A program made the translations under genes and the position numbers. From positions 16,199-80,198 of the forward strand of contig CAJTMU010000004.1 of NCBI GenBank assembly GCA_910577365.1: a stretch of DNA of 64,000 nucleotides, given 5' to 3'. Below, one piece after another: positions 59,875-64,000 of this stretch. The notes under the pieces were generated by a model, which saw nothing but the letters and a program-made list of their open reading frames with translations, was not told the origin of the DNA and searched no databases. This stretch comes from an uncultured Oscillospiraceae bacterium. GTDB lineage: Bacteria; Bacillota; Clostridia; Oscillospirales; Ruminococcaceae. How positions within the stretch are numbered: position 1 is the stretch's first letter; the number at the start of each line of letters is the position of its first letter.

Positions 59875-60984
59875 CTAACTTCTTCTGAATCTTTTAATAT
59901 TGTTTTCGATATTCTCACAAAGAAAATCTATATCGCTTTCGCTTGTGTCGGCACACAGTGAAACCCTCACGGCGCTGTCCGCATCCCTGTCCGAAATGCC
60001 GAACGCAGCAAGGACACCGCTCTTTTTTCCTCGGGAGCAAGCAGAACCACTGGAAACATATATTTCCTTTTCCTCCAGCGCGTGCAGCATTATTTCCGAA
60101 CGAATACCCAAAACACTGAAATTTATAATATTTGGCAGGCATTTTTCGTCAGAATTAACACATATGCCGCTCATTCCCGATAGGTTGTCCAACAGCCGAG
60201 CTTTAAGCTCCGCAAAACGCTCCGCGCTGCCGCGGTAAGCTTTAACGGCAGCCTCAAAACCTGCTATAAGCTCGACAGGCTCAGTGCCAGACCGCAGATT
60301 TTTCTGCTGTCCGCCGCCCACAACCAGCGGCGCAGTACGAATCCCTTTTTTAATATAAAGAGATCCTATGCCCTTAAACGCGTGAACCTTGTGCCCCGAA
60401 ACGCTAATCAGGTCGCCTTCCAATGGCATTTTCAGAAATCCCTGCACCGCGTCAATATGTACAACCGCTTTTGGATTTGCCCGCTTTACCAATCCATACA
60501 GCCTCGCCGTATCTACCGCGTAGCCTGTTTCATTGTTGACCGCCATACAGCTTACCATGAGCGTATTATCATCGACCGTGTCTGCAATCGCTCCAACAAA
60601 ATCCTCATGCTCCTTTGGCGCGAGTCTTATGACCTCAAATCCCCTCTCAGCAAGAATGTCAAACACTTTCGACGCGGAGGGGTGTTCTATTGCGGTAGTT
60701 ACAATCTTTCTGCCGTTTCGGGAATATTTCTCCGCCGCGCCAAGTATAGCGGTATTATTGCTTTCGGTCGCTCCCGATGTGAAGATAACCTCACCCTCCG
60801 GAGCGCCCCCCCCGCCAAGAGCGTTAAGTATGGTTCTTTTGGCGGAACTGATAATCTGCTCTGATAAAATTCCCATTTTATGAAGCGAGCCGGGGTTTCC
60901 AAACCGCTCCGCCGCCGCTTTCGCAACCGCTTTACAGCACTCCGCACATGGCTTAGTCGTAGCGGCGTTATCAAGATATACCAT
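59875..60984 (-). CDS. cysteine desulfurase (NifS/IscS-like)
   Basis: 369-aa PLP enzyme that takes sulfur from cysteine as a persulfide. The PLP Lys is in SVSGHKVHAFKGIGSLY (near 205) and the active-site Cys in SSGSACSRGKKS (near 322), the class II IscS-like loop. Length is near normal. In many Firmicutes this type (NifZ/YrvO) is linked to thiI, as here, so it likely serves 4-thiouridine or thiamine sulfur transfer; it could also serve MnmA. SD AAAAGGAATTT. Confidence 0.93.
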   Translation of the reverse strand: MVYLDNAATTKPCAECCKAVAKAAAERFGNPGSLHKMGILSEQIISSAKRTILNALGGGGAPEGEVIFTSGATESNNTAILGAAEKYSRNGRKIVTTAIEHPSASKVFDILAERGFEVIRLAPKEHEDFVGAIADTVDDNTLMVSCMAVNNETGYAVDTARLYGLVKRANPKAVVHIDAVQGFLKMPLEGDLISVSGHKVHAFKGIGSLYIKKGIRTAPLVVGGGQQKNLRSGTEPVELIAGFEAAVKAYRGSAERFAELKARLLDNLSGMSGICVNSDEKCLPNIINFSVLGIRSEIMLHALEEKEIYVSSGSACSRGKKSGVLAAFGISDRDADSAVRVSLCADTSESDIDFLCENIENNIKRFRRS

Positions 60985-61103
60985 AAATTCCTTTTACTCC
61001 CAAAACAAAAACGTTTTTACTACTGTATAGCTTATATCAGTATATCACATTTTCGGGCATTTGAACAGGGTTTTTAAAAATTTTTCAACATTTTTTCATA
61101 ATG

Positions 61104-61193
61104 TTTACGTTTTAATTACAAAGCGGTTACAAAACGGTTACAAAAAAACAAATTTGGTTACACAAAAATGACAGTTTTACCAATTTGGTTACA
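61104..61193 (+). promoter_or_regulatory. 11-bp-phased TTACA direct-repeat array
   Basis: TTAC(A/G) occurs at 61105, 61116, 61127 and 61138, an exact 11-bp period, and again at 61158, 61177 (TTACC) and 61189; five of the copies in and around the locus are extended to GGTTACA (61125, 61136, 61156, 61187, 61405). Helically phased direct repeats of this kind are typical of OmpR/PhoB-family response regulators (for example PhoP TTAACA boxes). The array ends 16 bp upstream of a -35 box. Confidence 0.7.
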
Positions 61194-61208
61194 ATTATGT
61201 CATATATG

Positions 61209-61237
61209 TTGATTTTTTTAGTTATATGTGGTACAAT
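61209..61237 (+). promoter_or_regulatory. promoter downstream of the TTACA array
   Basis: -35 TTGATT (61209-61214), a 17-bp spacer and -10 TACAAT (61232-61237). A weak -35 next to phased upstream sites suggests activation by a bound regulator. Confidence 0.7.
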
Positions 61238-61243
61238 ATATAC

Positions 61244-61705
61244 AGAGATGAAACAGGATCCCAAATTGTATATGCAAACCTGCTTAAAGGCGGTTTTGCT
61301 ATTCAATTGCAGATGATTTTGTTTAAAAAGCTTGATGTTCAAACAATAATCCTGCTTTATTCTTAAATATCAAAAATATTAAATTGTAATTTTCTCTTTT
61401 CATAGGTTACAAAAACCACCAAAGAAAGATAATCTCTTAATTTTTAACATATCAAATCCTCCAATTCCCAGACCCGCCGTCCTTTTGAACGGCGGGTCTG
61501 GGTCAGCCTTTATTCAAAAGATTAAACATTTTGGAAATAATTTTTTCAGCTAACAACGCTACCAAAATTTCATTTACTCGCTGGGTATACCCAGCAGAAA
61601 CCGGAAGATATCTCTTTTGCAACGTTTTACATTAATTAACGGCATTTTATCTCAATCACTTAATCAGTTATCAAATGAGCCGCGCAAACCAAAATGCGCG
61701 GCTTT
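61244..61705 (+). ncRNA. predicted non-coding transcript
   Basis: No plausible gene on either strand between the promoter at 61209 and the terminator at 61677-61705. The interval contains a GCAAACC / GGTTTTGC hairpin near 61273-61300 and a strong hairpin, AGACCCGCCGT / ACGGCGGGTCT, near 61470-61500, which may end a shorter RNA of about 255 nt. Otherwise AT-rich. I do not recognise an RNA family; a very short peptide gene cannot be excluded. Confidence 0.5.
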
Positions 61706-61706
61706 T
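61677..61706 (+). terminator. terminator of the 61.2-kb transcript
   Basis: 9-bp arms AGCCGCGCA / TGCGCGGCT with an 8-base loop followed by TTTTTG. A second, stronger stem without a clear T-run lies at about 61470-61500. Confidence 0.75.
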
Positions 61707-61804
61707 TGAGACTCAGTACGGCAATGCCGCAACAAATAACAGATTTAACCTTCTACTTTCAGCGGGCAAATTTGCCGAACTTGGAAACGATACTTGATCA
61801 GGAT

Positions 61805-61984
61805 CTACTCCACCGCTTCCTCAATCTCCTCGCGTGAGCCGAAATAATCTTTGGTAAGCCCGCATACAGGGCAGTGCCAGTCGTCGGGAATGTCCTCGAA
61901 TTTTGTGCCGGGAGCGATACCGTCCGATGGGCAGCCAAGCTCTTCATTATAAAGATAACCGCAAGGGCATAAATATTGTTCCAT
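61805..61984 (-). CDS. rubredoxin-like protein with CxCG first motif
   Basis: 59-aa electron carrier of the rubredoxin fold. The ATG at 61984 has AAAGGAAG at good spacing; the longer frame to 62077 adds an unrelated basic stretch. The second metal motif WHCPVCGL is standard and the core [14 protein letters not shown] is typical. The first motif reads YLCPCGYLY, with one residue between the two Cys instead of the usual CxxCG. Iron should still bind to four Cys but with a tighter first loop. Function: electron transfer, often in oxygen or peroxide detoxification of anaerobes. Stands alone. Confidence 0.85.
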   Translation of the reverse strand: MEQYLCPCGYLYNEELGCPSDGIAPGTKFEDIPDDWHCPVCGLTKDYFGSREEIEEAVE

Positions 61985-62266
61985 TGTAACACTTCCTTTC
62001 ATTCTGCGCCTCAGAAAGCTAAAATGCCGGATTAAGGCGCATAACGTCTGTCTGCGCCGTTTTTCCGACGTTTTCAACAGGCTTTGAAGTTATTTTGTGC
62101 CGAAACTCCGAAAATATGACAAACAGCTTAACTACATATGTTTCCGAAAATGGATAATATTAACGTAAAATCGGCACAAAAAAGTTGTCAATCCACACAA
62201 AACCCCACATAAAAAAGAATGTTTTTTGGCGAAAGAGAAAAAATCGTGTGAAAACGACTTTTTTTA

Positions 62267-62295
62267 TTGCATAAAAGTCTGATTTGTGGTATACT
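62267..62295 (+). promoter_or_regulatory. promoter of exopolysaccharide glycosyltransferase gene
   Basis: -35 TTGCAT (62267-62272), a 17-bp spacer and -10 TATACT (62290-62295), with a leader of about 110 nt containing CAGCGCCGCCAAAAAGCTGCGCTG, a hairpin (arms CAGCGC / GCGCTG) near 62372-62393, just before the SD. Confidence 0.75.
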
Positions 62296-62408
62296 AATGC
62301 TGGACGTCCGTGTCCGAATAAATTTTTATTGGCATTTTTTTACATGACAGGTGTACCATTGTGCAGCGCCGCCAAAAAGCTGCGCTGCCACAGGAAGGGA
62401 TGCTTTTA

Positions 62409-63845
62409 ATGATAAAGGAAAACCAAAAGCTGTTTAACAGGCTTAATGTAATCACAGATGCCGTCGCCGCTTTTGCCGCGGTCACCCTCTCTTACCTGCT
62501 GGTATTTCATGTGCTGGATTTTGAGAAAAATTTTCCTCTGATAGATTACATAAAGCTATCAATTTTGTTTGTGCCCGTGCAGATAATTACATTCGGGTGC
62601 ATGGGTCTATATGACTCTTTCAGGACAAAAACCTTTGTCCATGAGATGGGCAAGCTTGTTCGTGCCTTTGTGGTGGACGGAATTATGATGGTCACCATGC
62701 TGTACATAATCCGAATGTTTCATTTCTCCCGCTGGGCGCTGTTTATATTCTTGGCGTTGGATCTGATAATTGTCGCGACAAAGCGGTTTGTTATAAGAAG
62801 GGTGCTTAAAAACGCCAGGAGCATCGGATACAACAAGAAATATGTTGTTCTTGTCGGAAGCGGTAAATCGGCACAGGAATATCTGGAAGCCGTATCCGAG
62901 GACAAATCCCTTGGATTGGATTGTGTGGGCTATGTGGGGCGCAAGGGAACGCTTGATTCAAAGTGGCTGGGAGGCTATGAGGATATAATTTCGGTGCTTG
63001 ACGCGCGAAATTACGACGAAGTGGTCTGCGCACTGGGAAGCGACGAGAATAACGAGCTTAAGCGAATAGTTGAAGCGTGCGAACTTACGGGAACAAAAAT
63101 TTCCGTAATTCCCGTAATTTACAAATATATGTCGGGCACCCCGTCAATTGATGTGGTGAACGGAATACCACTTATGAATATCAGACGGATTCCGTTGGAC
63201 AACATTGGAAACGCTTTTATAAAGCGTGCTACGGATATAGTCGGTTCTTTGGTTCTTATCGCTCTGTCCTCTCCGATAATGCTTGTTTCGGCAATCATCA
63301 TAAAAATCACTATGGGCGGCAAGGTGATTTTCCGTCAGAAACGAGTTGGACTTAACAAAAAGATTTTTGTAATGTACAAATTGAAATCCATGCGGGACAA
63401 CCAACAATCCGAAACTGCATGGAGTACCGACAGCGACCCGCGAAAGACACGATTCGGAGCGCTTATTCGTAAGCTGTCTATTGACGAGCTGCCTCAATTG
63501 TTCAACGTGTTAAAAGGAAATATGAGCCTTGTCGGACCGCGTCCCGAAATACCATTCTATGTGGAAAGCTTTAAGGACAGCGTGCCGCTTTACATGATAA
63601 AACACCAAGTAAAACCGGGAATGACCGGTCTGGCACAGATAAACGGGTATCGCGGTGATACCTCGATAGAAAAACGAATAGAATTTGATATACAATACAT
63701 AGAAAACTGGTCCTATTTCCTTGATTTATCAATACTGATAAAAACTGTATTCTGCTTTATGAATAAGGAAAAACTTAAAACAAAAAAGAACGATTCTTCC
63801 AAACGAAACGGAGAAAAGCTTAATGAACGAACAAAAGAAAACTGA
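62409..63845 (+). CDS. polyprenyl-phosphate glycosyl-1-phosphate transferase (EPS initiation)
   Basis: 478-aa membrane protein that moves a sugar 1-phosphate from a nucleotide sugar to undecaprenyl phosphate, starting capsule or exopolysaccharide repeat synthesis. Four N-terminal helices (to about 125), a CoA-binding-like domain with KKYVVLVGSGKSAQEYL, a fifth hydrophobic segment (FIKRATDIVGSLVLIALSSPIMLV near 275-300), then the catalytic WbaP/CpsE domain with FRQKRVGLNKKIFVMYKLKSMR and LVGPRPEIPFYVE. The frame opens at 62361, but the ATG at 62409 follows AGGAAGGG properly. The C-terminus is Lys-rich. The next gene overlaps its end. Confidence 0.93.
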   Translation: MIKENQKLFNRLNVITDAVAAFAAVTLSYLLVFHVLDFEKNFPLIDYIKLSILFVPVQIITFGCMGLYDSFRTKTFVHEMGKLVRAFVVDGIMMVTMLYIIRMFHFSRWALFIFLALDLIIVATKRFVIRRVLKNARSIGYNKKYVVLVGSGKSAQEYLEAVSEDKSLGLDCVGYVGRKGTLDSKWLGGYEDIISVLDARNYDEVVCALGSDENNELKRIVEACELTGTKISVIPVIYKYMSGTPSIDVVNGIPLMNIRRIPLDNIGNAFIKRATDIVGSLVLIALSSPIMLVSAIIIKITMGGKVIFRQKRVGLNKKIFVMYKLKSMRDNQQSETAWSTDSDPRKTRFGALIRKLSIDELPQLFNVLKGNMSLVGPRPEIPFYVESFKDSVPLYMIKHQVKPGMTGLAQINGYRGDTSIEKRIEFDIQYIENWSYFLDLSILIKTVFCFMNKEKLKTKKNDSSKRNGEKLNERTKEN

Positions 63846-64000
63846 TCTCACAGCGCTTGCCGTATTTTTTCCTGCGGTTATTGCGCTGGCGATAATACCT
63901 ACCATTATGTACGTTACGCTGGTATCGTCGAGTCTGGTAGACACTTACAGATATTTCCGCGGAACTCCCGTCGACGATGGATATATGTTCCTGGATATTT
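63823..64000 (+). CDS. membrane protein, partial (runs off the window)
   Basis: Starts inside the 3' end of the glycosyltransferase gene in another frame, with GAGAAAAGC as SD. The first 59 residues show a short polar start (MNEQKKTDLTA), a long hydrophobic helix (about 12-40) and a polar stretch beginning DTYRYFRGTPVDD. It is cut by the window end. Being co-translated with an EPS initiating enzyme, it is probably part of a polysaccharide cluster, but no family can be assigned. Confidence 0.6.
   Translation, partial: MNEQKKTDLTALAVFFPAVIALAIIPTIMYVTLVSSSLVDTYRYFRGTPVDDGYMFLDI

Noticed and set aside
59561..59888. Two frames encoding a repeated Arg/Leu-rich peptide
   Set aside because: They lie wholly in the 118-bp tandem repeat and follow its period; no SD and no plausible protein.

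Overview
The window looks like the chromosome of a spore-forming Clostridia-class Firmicute, probably a gut Ruminococcaceae/Oscillospiraceae relative. The reasons are a spoVAC-spoVAD-spoVAE operon, the paired M16 peptidases YmfF/YmfH, purine-rich Shine-Dalgarno sites, frequent TTG starts, strong TTGACA/TATAAT promoters, cytoplasmic hemicellulose-type glycosidases and class B sortases. I see no rRNA, tRNA, CRISPR array, prophage or transposase gene. Family assignments come from motifs read by eye; no database search was run.

Layout. 0.1-3.6 kb: an ABC exporter pair, a broken GNAT gene, a P-loop kinase and a sugar O-acetyltransferase. 3.8-7.4 kb: a GH26-like and a GH43 glycosidase around a small unknown gene. 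7.7-16.7 kb (minus strand): rnr, secG, a PH-domain protein, a GNAT, a zinc-ribbon/TPR protein, then ung-mnmA-nadA-rrf2. 17-18 kb: a non-coding region with two predicted RNAs. 17.9-30.9 kb (mostly plus): the M16 pair, lgt, folD, mazF (minus), dgt, four tandem paralogous membrane proteins, purD and an AI-2E-type permease. 31-40 kb (minus): an accessory region with two secreted-peptidase/lipoprotein pairs (one decayed), a small secreted protein, an anti-sigma/ECF-sigma pair, a TerB_N/TerB_C protein, an Abi_2 protein and an ANT(6)-like nucleotidyltransferase. 40-43.7 kb: der, a membrane protein, plsY and gpsA. 44.3-49.7 kb: glycogen phosphorylase, the spoVA operon and an EIIA-like protein. 50-52.4 kb: a cation/proton antiporter and a GNAT. 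52.5-57.6 kb: a SpoIID/LytB gene with an in-frame TAG and three tandem class B sortases. 57.8-61 kb: cinA C-domain, thiI and a cysteine desulfurase. 61-64 kb: a probable regulated RNA locus, rubredoxin and the start of an exopolysaccharide cluster.

Functional links: sulfur and Fe-S chemistry recurs (Rrf2/NadA/MnmA; cysteine desulfurase/ThiI). Der, PlsY and GpsA tie ribosome assembly to phospholipid synthesis. The ECF sigma, anti-sigma, secreted peptidases and lipoproteins look like an envelope-sensing island, with defence-type genes (TerB, Abi) just upstream of it.

Two families of palindromic intergenic elements recur: family A is a long single hairpin with conserved flanks, and family B is an outer stem enclosing two hairpins. 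One family B unit is amplified as a 118-bp tandem repeat. The most unusual signals are the 17.2-17.9 kb RNA region, the 11-bp-phased TTACA array at 61.1 kb, the decayed duplicate of the peptidase/lipoprotein module, the sigma/TerB/Abi island, the amber codon in SpoIID and the four-paralogue membrane array.
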